Source: Amphibalanus amphitrite (lineage: Eukaryota; Arthropoda; Thecostraca; Balanomorpha; Balanidae). From it: 64,000 bases of DNA. The translations under genes and the position numbers were made by a program. Under the pieces are notes generated by a model. The model ran no database searches. It saw only the letters and a list, made by a program, of their open reading frames with translations, and had not been told where the DNA came from. The stretch covers positions 2,086,001 to 2,150,000 of the forward strand of contig NW_024881501.1 of the NCBI RefSeq assembly GCF_019059575.1. The letters run 5' to 3'. Positions 45,871 through 56,378 of the stretch are shown here, piece after piece. Every line of letters begins with the position of its first letter. The stretch's first letter is position 1.

Positions 45871-46898
45871 TTATTACTGGCTTCTCCGTACGGGGAAAAA
45901 AGCAGGCAAGGCAGTAGGGCCATTGCCAAGTCGGGAAACGGCCGGGGTTCGCGCGGGGAAAAGGTCTGGGAACGTTAGGGGAAAAACACGGTTTCCCCGA
46001 TCGGGGAAGGTCTCCAGTAAGTATAAACCCGTATAGCCGGGTGGGGGAATGTGCGGGGCTCGCACAGGATCTTCTTGGGGAAAATGTTCGATAACCCCGT
46101 ACGGGGAACCGACCTTAACAACGGGTTTTAACCATAGTCGGCGCGGGGGTAGCCTGGGGGACGTTTGGGGAACGCTTGGGCAGTTATACCGTTTCCCCGT
46201 ACGAATCCCGCACAAAGTTCCCCGTACAAAGTGTCTCAAATCCCAAGCGAACGCTCCGTTTTCCCCAAGAGAACGGTTGGGGTTTCCCCGAGCCTGCCCC
46301 AAGCTCGCCATAGGCCTTCCCCGTACGGGGAAAGCTCCGATTTGCTGGCTGGGCAATTATATGTGTTTGTATGTCTGTGTGTGTCTGTGTGTATACTGAT
46401 GTGTGCACCGATTGTTTTTGGGTCCATATCACATGAAATCATGATCTGAGAAGCTTTTACCAAAAATGCAGTAAAAAAACTTCACAAAAAGTAAATTCCG
46501 CTTGCCTAAAACGCAATTATCTTAGATGACCTAGGTTGACCTTGACCCTGACCTTGACCCCTGTACATCGTCGAACAACATGTTCCATGATAGGTGGGAG
46601 GTAAGACTGGCAAAAAAGGCCGAAATCAGGGTGTCAAAAGCTCACAAGGCCCATGGCAAACGCAAGATGTTGAGAATTGGCCATTTGGGTCATGACATGA
46701 CCTGAAAAACAAGGTCATATCTCCGAAACCAAAAATCACAGAAACTTGAAATTTTCAGTGGACATCAAAAAAGGATAGACGAGCAGCTATACGAAAAATC
46801 AGCCTTCTAGCTCTAAAAATGTTGAGTGCAGAGCAGAAAGACTGCCTGGGGGGGTGGGGTGGCAACCACCCCCCCCCCCCCCCATGTGCGGGCGAGGG

Positions 46899-47497
46899 TT
46901 AACCCGGCGGCCGCTGGGCCTCCGCGCCACCCGCCGGCCGCTGGGGGGGGGCATATAGTTGCCCCCCCTTTACTTCCGCGGCGATATCGTCGCAACGCGA
47001 AGAGATAGAGAAGCGAAACTTTGCACACATCTTCCTGAATACCTAGCCGAGGTTGTGTCCAAATTTGGTGTCGATCCCATTTGAAATGACGTCACAGTGA
47101 CGTCATAAGTCAAATTGTAGATTTGCGACTCTCAGTTTCCTCACGATACATCAGGTATATGGGACCGAATATAAAGGGCCGATTATTGGTTAGGAACTAG
47201 ATGGAAGTGTACTTAGCTGATTTAGGATGACAGCAGGTCCTGTCTAGTTCATTTACAGTTGAGTTTCATGCTCAGCGTCATCAGAAACGGTCCATATCGG
47301 AAAACGACAAAACTTTATGACGTCACTGTGACGTCATCTTAGATGCTACAACCACCAAACTTTCTTCAAACATTGCCTAGGTATTCATTTGAAGCTATGC
47401 CAAGTTTCACGCTCGTAGCTCATCAGGTTTCGGAGATATTCCACAAAACGTAAAGGGGGGGCAACTTTATGCCCCCCCCCAGCGGCTCGTGGGTTAA
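46899..47497. mobile_element. TTAA element (E7), sharing a TTAA with E6
   Basis: TTAACCCGGCGGCCGCTGGG at 46,899 and CCCAGCGGCTCGTGGGTTAA ending at 47,497 are its ends. Hairpins are G-run, CATATAGTTG, C-run and G-run, CAACTTTATG, C-run. Two TGACGTCA pairs flank the centre. The 599-bp element abuts E6 with a single shared TTAA. Confidence 0.75.
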
Positions 47498-47584
47498 TAC
47501 GTCAAGCTGTTTGGAAGTTATTGCAGAAAAACGGGAGGGGTGCTATAAATAGCCCCCCCCCCCCACCAGTGGGGCGCGGGTTAA

Positions 47585-48514
47585 TTTCCAGGTTCAGATT
47601 CTTGGCCAACTTCGGACAAGGCTTTCGAAAAGTGCTGGTTGAATACAATATGGCATGACATTTTTATCGCCGTAAATCTGTTTACACCAGTTTATACTAC
47701 ACCTCTATGTATGTTAATGTATTTAGCTAACCCTGGAATTGTTGTAGTAAAAAGCTATCGTTCTCGATTTATCAAATTATCAGACATTATTTTCGAGTAA
47801 AACATTGAAATAAATCCATGATATGAGGATATTTACTGTACAATATATTTTGCTGTAAAAGAGATTTGGTTGGACTAAGTCAGGTTTGGTGCTTATGCCA
47901 AATAACCCCTTGCGTAAACGGTACCTAATAAGCCGTTTGCTATCTGGTACACGCTTGGTTCACATTTAGTGCAGATAAGTGCACATGTGGTCAAATTAGG
48001 TTCATTGGTCCTCTTAGACGTTATCATCTTGGATTGCACGGTTGCGAATATACCGTCTTTTTAAATTGTCATGCATTATTTTTGATTGAAAAAATAATAA
48101 TATAAATATTTTCGGAGGGCACTGACGGCTTTGTGGTGGACTTTTAATTTGTCTCCCGTACGATTGGAGCTTGTTGGTGAAGCATCACTGGAAAGTGGAA
48201 GCTGCAAGTAAATTGACCAAGAAATTGATTTTTAGAAATCGTTTTCTTGATGAATGTACAGTGTAGCAAAAAGGGCTAGTATAAAGTAAATCAAGAAAGT
48301 TCTTTAGGTATTACTAGTGAAATTGGAGGTTTACAGCTCTGCCAAATTTTATTCAGGGTTTCGGATAGGTCAGTTAAAATGTTCACTGTCGCCGTGCGAT
48401 CCTAAGATCGCACTTTCGAAGACCGACCGAGAGCGAACCCACAGTCAAAATGGTCGATGTTCTCCAATTGGAACATTGGGCACTAATGGGAAATAGGAAA
48501 AGGAAAGTGATATC
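47585..48514. other. No gene recognised
   Basis: AT-rich. It includes a decayed relative of element M (47,780-48,010) and a short palindrome GTGCGATCCTAAGATCGCAC at 48,396-48,415. Confidence 0.4.
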
Positions 48515-48768
48515 TTAACCCGCGCAGGGCTAGAGGGTAAATTTTACCCCCCCCCCCCTCGCGAATTTTTGCAATATCTCAAAAACGGCGGCGCGCAGCG
48601 CCACCAAACTTTTAGTACCTTTTCTTACATCAATTTGACACGTTCCCTGAAAATTTGATCGAAATCCTTCGGAAATTTTTTGACAAAATGATGTTTTAGT
48701 GACGTCATGTTCGCCATTTTCGCCTCAAAAACGGCGAAATTTCCAACGCCACTAACATCTTCATTTTT
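48515..48768. mobile_element. TTAA element fragment (E9), interrupted by PLE-2
   Basis: TTAACCCGCGCAGGGCTAG at 48,515, then a hairpin and an interior resembling E3 (CACGTTCCCTGAAAATTTGA, CGCCACTAACATCTTCATTT). It stops at the PLE-2 insertion. The right part is not found beyond PLE-2. Confidence 0.6.
48757..48768. repeat. Candidate 12-bp target duplication of composite PLE-2 (left)
   Basis: ATCTTCATTTTT here recurs at 51,897-51,908 in direct orientation, just outside the two ends of the inverted PLE-2 pair. The left copy belongs to E9 sequence that is also present in E3 without a PLE, supporting its role as target. Confidence 0.6.
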
Positions 48769-49026
48769 GTAAAAATGCAAGTGTCAGCAAGGCCGTTCCG
48801 TCGCTCATTACGTTGTAAAAAACACTTTAACTCCCGACGGCCGACGTTTCGCTGTTTACTGCTTAGTCATGGGAATGCAGAACCAATGCAGAACACATAG
48901 CCAACAAAATAAGAAAAAACATTTTTGAGTATTTTGTACAATGCATATCACACTTTTTGGTCAAGACCACTTTTGTTCAGAACGAATCGAAAATCGCTCG
49001 AATGAGTTTCGTTACGTGATGCGTCG

Positions 49027-51150
49027 TCACGTTATGCCTTCTTCTTTTATCTTCTGTGCTACCACCTTGTGCAGTTTGAAGAAGCCCGTTGATATGTTGG
49101 TAGCGTCTTCTGTTTGGATGTAGGCCACCTTTAACATCCACCTCTGGGTCTTGCTCAAGTCGCTGTGGAGAACTTCTGCTGCGTTCCAGTTCGGAAGGTG
49201 GCCTTGTTCGTCGACATGTGTATCACAAGAGCGTTCGTTGTTCGGTGATTTCGTACGTCCTTTCTATGTTCTCTGATTCTTGTTTGAAGTCCCCTACCCG
49301 TTTCTCCAAAATAGGCCTTGTCGCACCTGCCACATGGGATTTTGTATACGGCACTGTTCCTGTTTTCTGTCTTTTTATTTGACTTCTTTGTGTGCTGTCC
49401 GATCTTCTTTGCTGACGTCGTGACCGGACTTAGATGTGGTGTCATCTGCCTCCGTACTGTGTCCGTGTGTGTGCTGTATGGTACGACTAACACTGTTTTT
49501 CTACGACGAGTATCTTGTGACTGCTCGTTGTTAATGGCTCTTCTTCTGATCTGTTTCGCCTTTCCTTGTAGAGTGAGCAGCAGTGCTTCTGGAAATTTAA
49601 GCTTTTTGAATGCCTCTCTGATATACAGTAGCTCTTGCTCCAAAAACTCTGTCGAGCAAATTCTGTACGCCCTAAGAAAAAAGCCAATGACCACTCCCCG
49701 TTTTGTTCGCTCGCTGTGGGCTGAGTAGTAATGAATAAAATCGTCCTTATTGGTCGGCTTGCGGTAGACTGAAAAGCGAAGTTCTCGTCCAACTTTCCTG
49801 ATTACCACGTCTAGGAACGGAAGCCGTCCTTCCGTCTCCTTCTCCAACGTGAACTGGATGGCCGGCTCCACCCCATTCATGCGTTCCATCAAGTCCTCTG
49901 CGTCGGTCGTGTTAGCAACGAGAGCCAACATGTCATCAACGTACCTGTATAAGGTCGTGGAATCACCTAAAATGGGCAAGTAGTGATCCCTTTCGAGAAG
50001 TTCCATGTAGAGGTTGGCCAGAACTGCACACAGAGGTGATCCCATCGCGAGACCATTGATCTGTACGAACTCCTCTCCCTGGAATTCGAAGCTACCAAAT
50101 TGGACACACAGCTTAACCAGCTCAATGTAGTCGTCTTTTGACACAGGGAGCTCGGTGCTCTCTTCTAGATCTAAGACTTCTCTCACTGCTCTTATGGCCC
50201 CGTCTATGGGCACATTTGTAAAAAGAGACTTGACGTCAAAACTGACCATGTTTTTGTCACTCATATCTTGCTGCTTGAGTCTATCTAAGAGATCGGCTGA
50301 ATTTTTCAGATGAGTCGGACTCAAAATCCCCAAGCATTGCGTCAAGGGTTTAGCCAAAATTTTCGCTAGTCTATGCAGGGCACTACCGATGCCTGAAGTG
50401 GGCGCATGGGTACCCCTTGTTTGTGCGTCTTCGGTTGCCCCCTCATCACTGGTGCTCTGGGTTTCTCTTCTAGCAAATACTGAAGTTTCTTCCCTGAATC
50501 TGTCCGTCGTAGAATTTTCCTAGCTTGGGTTGTGAACTTCTTCGACCTGGTATCACATGTTCCTCGCTGTACCGGTTCATATGTGGTACGGTCTTCAAGC
50601 ATAGCTTTCATTTTTGCCACATACTCTGTTGAGTTCATAACCACTACTCCCCCACCCTTATCGGCTGTAGTTAAAACAATGTTCGGATCCCTTTGTAACA
50701 CGTGGAGAGCTTCGATGAATCTCTTGGGAATGGACGGAGACTGTGTAGCCGCTAGAGCCGTCATGCAGATGGTGACGCCCTGCTTGAAGCCCTTCTCCAT
50801 TTTTGTCTCACCGTGTCTGTGATTCTTGGCGATGAAATCCTGTAAGCCTTTTGTAGGGACGCCGGTATCAAACTTGAGCCCCAGGGAGAGCACTGCCTTC
50901 TCGGTGTTAGTCAAGATTCGGTCGGACAAATTGGTGACCAGAGATTCGTTGCCTGCTTTGTTCCATGGGCTGGATTCACACAGCATGTTCGGTTTTCTTT
51001 GGAGATTAGCTCTGTGTTCAGCAGATTCCGCCTTCAGCGGGTTTTTGAGATGAGTTGGGAGCGTTGCTTCAGAGGCCCGGTTCTTTATAATTATGTTCTT
51101 GTCCTGCAGGCTTTTTATGGCTTCTTCTAAATACATTCTTGCGGCAGGCG
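49027..51150 (-). pseudogene. PLE-2 reverse transcriptase / GIY-YIG endonuclease, frameshifted
   Basis: The 5' frame (about 51,150-50,366) has VTNLSDRILTNTEKAVLSLG, TTADKGGGVVVMN and the RT fingers motif GQPKTHKQGVPMRP. A one-base frameshift near 50,370 leads to the next frame (to about 49,210): SALHRLAKILAKPLT, motif A MVSFDVKSLFTNVPI, motif B NGLAMGSPLCAVLANLYME, motif C YRYVDDMLAL with catalytic YVDD, then LPFLDVVI, the thumb and the GIY-YIG core VYKIPCGRCDKAYFGETGRG. A second frameshift near 49,210 moves the remainder (LPNWN-type region, FFKLHKVVAQ) to a third frame ending at 49,027. It is 5'-truncated and inactive as it stands. The first 26 or so codons of the open frame beyond 51,150 are antisense to the plus-strand copy. 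Confidence 0.85.
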
Positions 51151-51161
51151 TTGCGGCACAC

Positions 51162-51650
51162 GTTAGTCGTACCATACAGCACACACACGGACACAGTACG
51201 GAGGCAGATGACACCACATCTAAGTCCGGTCACGACGTCAGCAAAGAAGATCGGACAGCACACAAAGAAGTCAAATAAAAAGACAGAAAACAGGAACAGT
51301 GCCGTATACAAAATCCCATGTGGCAGGTGCGACAAGGCCTATTTTGGAGAAACGGGTACTGGTAGGGGACTTCAAACAAGAATCAGAGAACATAGAAACG
51401 ACGTACGAAATCACCGAACAACGAACGCTCTTGTGATACACATGTCGACGAACAAGGCCACCTTCCGAACTGGAACGCAGCAGAAGTTCTCCACAGCGAC
51501 TTGAGCAAGACCCAGAGGTGGATGTTAGAGGCGGCCTACATCTAAACAGAAGACGCTACCAACATATCAACGGGCTTCTTCAAACTGCACAAGGTGGTAG
51601 CACAGAAGATAAAAGAAGAAGGCATAACGAGACGACGCATCACGTAACGA
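51162..51650 (+). pseudogene. PLE-2 inverted copy: linker + GIY-YIG fragment
   Basis: Starts at LVVPYSTHTDTVRRQMTP, equivalent to the LVVPHSKQVDSVSQQL start of the inverted PLE-1 copy. It carries the GIY-YIG core with a 6-bp insertion (GETGTGRG instead of GETGRG). It shares the frameshift around HMSTNK with the minus-strand copy. The usual stop TGA is AGA here. Confidence 0.8.
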
Positions 51651-51774
51651 AACTCATTCGAGCGATTTTCGATTCGTTCTGAGCAAAAGTGTTCTTGACC
51701 AAAAAGTGTGATATGCATTGTATAAATATTCAAAAATGTGTTTCTTATTTTGTTGGCTATGTGTTCTGCATTCC

Positions 51775-51806
51775 CATGACTAAGCAGTAAACAGCGAAAC
51801 GTCGGG
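51775..51806 (+). ncRNA. Hammerhead-like block in PLE-2 3' UTR
   Basis: CATGACTAAGCAGTAAACAG then CGAAACGTCGGG. Same architecture as in PLE-1 although the surrounding UTRs differ, so the block is conserved between families. The inverted counterpart at 48,841-48,871 is followed by a short duplication of CCGACGG. Confidence 0.4.
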
Positions 51807-51906
51807 AGTTAAAGTGTTTTTTTTTACAACGTAATGAGCGATGGAACGGCCTTGCTGACACTTGCATTTTTACACAGCTGTCAAATAATTATATTAATCT
51901 TCATTT

Positions 51907-52950
51907 TTAACCCTCGCCGGCCGAGGGGGCGGGTGCCCCCCCCCCCATAGGGTTTTTTCGCGATAGCTCCGAACACGCTGGCGATAGAGAGCTGAACCTT
52001 GGCATACCTGACCTTTGATTCAAGCCGGATCTTTTGACACCAACCGCATTTTTGGGTCAGGTCAGGTCACTGACCTATGACGTCATAAGTGAACCTCTGC
52101 ACGGTCTTCAGATGTCGCAACTTCGCAACGCCCTCACTGCCAGAGGAGATGTTACAGGGAAATGAAACTTGCAGGATCTAGTATCCATTATGAGTCTCAC
52201 AACTTGTATATCTCGGATTTTTCCTAAAGGTCATATGAGGTCAGGTCATTTTCGTGACCTCACCATTAGGTATAAGTCAATGGGGAAAAAATTAAAACTG
52301 CTATTCTGGCGCCGGGAACGATCTCCAACTATCTCAACCACACAGAATCGTGATTTGATGCACTCCTTGCAAGGTTAGATGCATCACTTTTGCAATGTTG
52401 ACCTTGCGTGACGTCATTTATGACGTCATCAAGGTCATATTAGTTTTTCGTCAATAACTCTTGATCAAATTGAGCTAGCGAGTCGGGAAAGCCACCAATG
52501 GACTCAGGAAGACCTGCTGAATCGAATGATATGCAACATGACCTCTTTCGACCAACTTCGTGACCTTGGGATGCTGACCTGACCTTGACCTGAGGTCAAC
52601 ACCCTAAGTTGACCTGACCCGAACAAAAAGTATATCATTCGACGCGTCTGAGCAAGGCGAATACGATGCTGCCAAAATCGCGGCTCTGCGGCCGTTTTTT
52701 GCGAAATTATTCACCAAAAACTGAACCGTACCTTGGGGCACTTTACCTGACCTCAGAGGTCACCGGTTGACCTAGAACCTTAAAATTGGGTACCAATCTC
52801 TGCGTCTCGTAACATCGCACACGCTCGTTTTTTTCCGCGACGCGCTAGCTCCACCAGGAGCGAAACGGCGAGGGGGGTCGTACGCCCTCCTCCCCCCCCC
52901 CCCCTCGGCCGGCGCGTCTGTAGAAAACCAATAGGTCCGGCAAGGGTTAA
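51907..52950. mobile_element. TTAA element (E10)
   Basis: TTAACCCTCGCCGGCCGAGG at 51,907 and CGGCAAGGGTTAA ending at 52,950, with CTCGGCCGGCGCG inside the right end. Hairpins lie at about 51,926-51,947 and 52,873-52,905. The interior has GGTCAGGTCA, TGACGTCA and the recurring block (GCTCCGAACACGCTGGCG). Its left TTAA overlaps the right PLE-2 repeat. Confidence 0.7.
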
Positions 52951-53239
52951 CTCCGCTCCCATTGAGCCGGTCACAAATCGTGCTCCTGGAGCCGGAACAA
53001 TGCCATGGAACGCTGCGCGATAATGCTAACCCCTAGCTCAAACAACGAGCGTCCGGCGCGTACGCTGTTAATTGCGGCCTGTGAAACACACCGGCGTAAA
53101 ATAGCCGTAATCACTTACGGTAAAGGTTATTTCTGGCCATAAATCAGGCCAGGAATACCAACGAAAATGAGCAGCGCTCTCCGGGAGGCGCACATGGACG
53201 TGCGTTGGCGGGTCGGGTCGTCGGAGGGGCGGACGTGCA
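52951..53239. other. No gene recognised
   Basis: Short GC-rich stretch between E10 and the minisatellite. Nothing identifiable. Confidence 0.4.
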
Positions 53240-54430
53240 GGTCTGCACTCGGCACTCTGCAGGACCACCCGCTGTCACCGGAGCCCGTCAGCGGTGAGGG
53301 ACGAGGGTCGGCACTCGGCACTCTGCAGGACCACCCACTGTCACCGGAGCCCCGTCAGGGGTGAGGGGGACGAGGGTCGGCACTCGGCACTCTGCAGGAC
53401 CACCCACTGTCACCGGAGCCCCGTCAGCGGTGAGGGACAAGGGTCGGCACTCGGCACTCTGCAGGACCGCCCACTGTCACCGGAGCCCCGTCAGCGGTGA
53501 GGGACGAGGGTCGGCACTCGGCACTCTGCAGGACCACTCACTGTCACCGGAGCCCCGTCAGGGGTGAGGGACGAGGGTCGGCACTCGGCACTCTGCAAGA
53601 CCGCCCACTGTCAGGGGTGAAGGGGACGAGGGTCGGCACTCGGCACTCTGCAGGACCACCCACTGTCACCGGAGCCCCCGTCGGGGGAGGGGTATGAGGG
53701 TCGGCACTCTGCAGGACCGCCCACTGTCACCGGAGCCCCGTCAGCGGTGGGGGGTGAGGGGGACGAGGGTCGGCACTCGGCACTCTGCAGGACCGCCCAC
53801 TGTCACCGGAGCCCCGTCAGGGGTGAGGGACGAGGGTCGGCACTCGGCACTCTGCAAGACCGCCCACTGTCAGGGGTGAGGGGGACGAGGGTCGGCACTC
53901 GGCACTCTGCAGGACCGCCCGCTGTCACCGGAGCCCCCGTCGGGGGAGGGGTATGAGGGTCGGCACTCTGCAGGACCGCCCACTGTCACCGGAGCCCCGT
54001 CAGGGGTGAGGGACGAGGGTCGGCACTCGGCACTCTGCAAGACCGCCCACTGTCAGGGGTGAAGGGGACGAGGGTCGGCACTCGGCACTCTGCAGGACCA
54101 CCCACTGTCACCGGAGCCCCGTCAGCGGTGAGGGACGAGGGTCGGCACTCGGCACTCTGCAGGACCGCCCACTGTCAACGGAGCCCCGTCAGCGGTGAGG
54201 GGGACGAGGGTCGGCACTCGGCACTCTGCAGGACCGCCCACTGTCAACGGAGCCCCGTCAGCGGTGAGGGGGACGAGGGTCGGCACTCGGCACTCTGCAG
54301 GACCACCCACTGTCACCGGAGCCCCGTCAGCGGTGAGGGACGAGGGTCGGCACTCGGCACTCTGCAGGACCGCCCACTGTCAACGGAGCCCCGTCAGCGG
54401 TGAGGGGGACGAGGGTCGGCACTCTGCACT
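53240..54430. repeat. GC-rich minisatellite, about 68-bp unit
   Basis: About 18 units built on GGTCGGCACTCGGCACTCTG, CAGGACCGCCCACTGTCACC and GGAGCCCCGTCAGCGGTGAG. Variants lack the CACCGGAGCCCC part or one CGGCACT. Higher-order repetition of unit pairs is visible (for example 53,590-53,830 versus 53,830-54,060). Frames across it are repeat artefacts. Confidence 0.92.
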
Positions 54431-54837
54431 CGGCGGCGGTCGAGGGGCCGCCTCCCGCAGTGGACGGGAGCTCCGGCCGGCCCGTTACACCGGTCACGCC
54501 CGAGTCAGGAGCAGGGCGACGCTGCACGACCAGGTACAGACAGCGCATTACCCGCAGCGGTCACGACTGCCGACATCGGGACGGCACCCACTCCCAGCGG
54601 ACAGCGTGTGCAACATAATGTCACTATACTCTGTTCCGTTTCAAGTTTGCAGCCGAAGTGCCCTGCTGAAAGCAGTGCGTGATTTCTGTATATACAGCTC
54701 TTACATGTTAAGACGCAAATTCTTGAGCGGAGGAGTGATCTGCCGAAGAAACTCCAACTGCAAGCTTGATATGGAACAGACTATAATACAATGCCTTTCC
54801 ATTCAATTGGAGGCGGGCTAACGTCGCTAGCATTCAC
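54431..54837. other. No gene recognised
   Basis: GC-rich, then AT-richer sequence leading into the LINE fragment. The long plus-strand frame ending at 54,821 starts inside the minisatellite and has no domain. Confidence 0.35.
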
Positions 54838-55093
54838 AAGAAAATCCCTCCCTGACAATTACCGACCCGTTTCCTTGCTATCAATCTGCTCTAAAGTCCT
54901 AGAGAAGATAGCTTTGGAGAATCTTCTGCCGGCCTGTCTTCCTGCCATCCCCGCCAACCAGCATGGATTCCTGCCAGGCCGCTCGTGTCTCTAACCTGTC
55001 CTGCTTCCTTGATCACTGCTGGTCCTCCATTTCCAAAGGTAAATAGACAGACGCCATTTACACCGACTTTTCGTCCGCCTTCACGTCTGTTAA
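54838..55093 (+). pseudogene. LINE reverse transcriptase, fragment 1
   Basis: DNYRPVSLLSICSKVLEKIA, then NQHGFLPGRSC, are the N-terminal RT motifs of non-LTR retrotransposons of jockey/CR1 type. After a one-base frameshift come SNLSCFLDHCWSS and, past an in-frame stop, TDAIYTDFSSAFTSVN, the motif A region. The sequence is broken at TTAA (55,090) by element E11a and resumes at 62,635. Confidence 0.8.
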
Positions 55094-55955
55094 CACGCGC
55101 AGTGGAAGGGTTGCGAGTATATACTACGCCCAGTGGAAGGGGGGCGGATGTCGCCCCCCTAAGATCTCAGCTCCCACTGGAGCTAGAAAGACGAAATTTG
55201 GAGGATAGGTGAAGGCCCTGGAGAACTCTGTTGTGTGTGAATTTCATGACCCTAGGTCAATATCTTCAAGGTCAAATGAGGTCAAATGTGGTCAAATCTG
55301 CCGTATGAGCGACTTTTTTGCGTTTACACGCCGATAACTCAAAAAGTTACCGGCCGATTTTCTTTTTTTTTCTTTCACTATACGAAAGAATATACATTTG
55401 TGAGTATGTATGGTGAATTTCTAGTTAATTCAACAACAAATATGGCAGCTAGAAGCTTTCTAAGAATAAGATGTCGCCGGCTGAAGCGGGATCGGCCGAC
55501 GCGGGAAACGCGGCAATCACAATTTTGTGTTTACACACTCATAAGTCATAACTCAAGTTGTTACCGGCCGAGTTTCAAAATTCTTTGACCATGAGATTGC
55601 CTGTACATTTCTTAGTCTTCTCACAAAATTTTACGCGATTCGAATATAATCAGCGGTAAGGATCGCGATGTAAAGACGGAGTCGTCCCGCCCCGGCACAG
55701 TCTACAATTCAGGCGGCGCGTAACGGCTAGCGCCGGCCGCCGCGCCTTGACTTTGAACCGCTATTACTAGAAAAGTTGTGACCCATTTTCTTATTTCTTG
55801 CACGAGAAGATCTGCAGTTCAATTCTAGACAGGTAGCCAAAATTTCACATTAATATTACGTTTGCGGCGCGAGTTATTGGCGAAAAACAGGAGGGGTGGG
55901 CGGAATCCGCCCCCCTTCCACTGCGCGTGTACGTGCAGTGGAAAGGTCACGTTAA
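55090..55955. mobile_element. TTAA element (E11a) inserted in the LINE
   Basis: TTAACACGCGCAGTGGAAGG at 55,090 and CCACTGCGCGTG with an outer GTGCAGTGGAAAGGTCACGTTAA-type end finishing at 55,955. Hairpins are GGGGGGCGGATGTCGCCCCC and its counterpart near 55,890-55,915. The interior has GGTCAA half-sites and GCCGATTTTC motifs. Confidence 0.65.
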
Positions 55956-56245
55956 ATTCGCCCAGTGGAAGGGGAGGTGGGGGGTTCAAATGTTAGGGCC
56001 AAGTAAAGCTGCATATACCACGACACGGTGTATTGTGCTTCCAGCGACCGAAGACCAAGCACGGACACGGCGACCCGCCGACTGACCCAGTCCGGTCACG
56101 GTCGCGCCCTTATATAACCACGGCACAGAGCGCATGCGCGGTGACCGCGCGGCGGTCAGGCGGCTCGCCGGCCGGACGGCCGGGCCGCCGACCCATCCTG
56201 TTCCATGGCCCCACACGGCCGGTGCGCGGTCACAATATCCCAACA

Positions 56246-56258
56246 CTCCTCCCCCCAT
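56246..56258 (-). other. Polypurine tract of the gypsy element
   Basis: On the coding strand ATGGGGGGAGGAG lies immediately upstream of the 3' LTR, the expected plus-strand primer position. Confidence 0.85.
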
Positions 56259-56378
56259 AAAAGAAACGTTTCCACTTGGTCAAGTAACAAAGAAACGCGA
56301 CACACTTCGCGACCGGAACGCGACCGGAAATACAAACTGATTCAGACACTGGTGATGCACATCGAGAGCATCCGAGGC

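Larger units (their letters stand above)
42628..46353. mobile_element. TIR element with TTCCCCGTACGGGGAA arrays (F)
   Basis: CCCAGCCAGCAATTCGG at 42,628 is matched by TTTGCTGGCTGGG ending at 46,353. Both subterminal regions (42,650-42,980 and 45,880-46,335) contain many copies and half-copies of the palindrome TTCCCCGTACGGGGAA (for example 42,862-42,877, 46,093-46,108 and 46,317-46,332), in a GGGGAA-rich context. The 2.9-kb interior has no recognisable transposase. Multiple subterminal palindromes fit transposase-binding sites. I cannot assign a superfamily and see no clear target duplication. Confidence 0.65.
42259..46902. mobile_element. TTAA element (E6), interrupted by element F
   Basis: TTAACCCTCGCCCGCACATG at 42,259 and CATGTGCGGGCGAGGGTTAA ending at 46,902 are perfect inverted termini over 20 bp. 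G/C-tract hairpins with a GTTGCCACC centre lie near both ends. E6 sequence proper is 42,259-42,627 and 46,354-46,902. Confidence 0.75.
41500..47584. mobile_element. TTAA element (E8), interrupted by E6 and E7
   Basis: The right end (47,498-47,584) finishes in a C-tract and CACCAGTGGGGCGCGGGTTAA. Sequence before 42,258 (GGTACTGTAAGTTTGGCG) resumes after 47,497 (TACGTCAAGCTGTTTGG), reproducing the order in E3. So E6 plus E7 landed at a TTAA inside E8. Its left end is not seen. Confidence 0.55.
48769..51896. mobile_element. Composite head-to-head Penelope-like element (PLE-2)
   Basis: A longer minus-strand copy (48,769-51,161: N-terminal part, RT, GIY-YIG, 3' UTR) is fused at its 5' end to a plus-strand copy holding only linker, GIY-YIG and 3' UTR (51,162-51,896). 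The shared part forms terminal inverted repeats of about 720 bp (48,770-49,491 and 51,162-51,888). Both arms carry the same frameshift. About 24 bp of extra sequence precede the right 12-bp repeat. The whole unit lies between the repeats, as if inserted once. Confidence 0.8.

Noticed and set aside
48769..51896. Composite PLE-2 as two independent insertions in opposite orientation
   Set aside because: Shared frameshift in both arms, a junction equivalent to that of PLE-1 and a single pair of flanking 12-bp repeats make one event more likely, though not proven.
53240..54430. CRISPR array
   Set aside because: Units are contiguous near-identical tandem repeats without unique spacers, and the context is eukaryotic.
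53294..54821. Repeat-rich open frames across the 68-bp minisatellite
   Set aside because: Many frames on both strands are open and change with unit variants. Satellite artefact.
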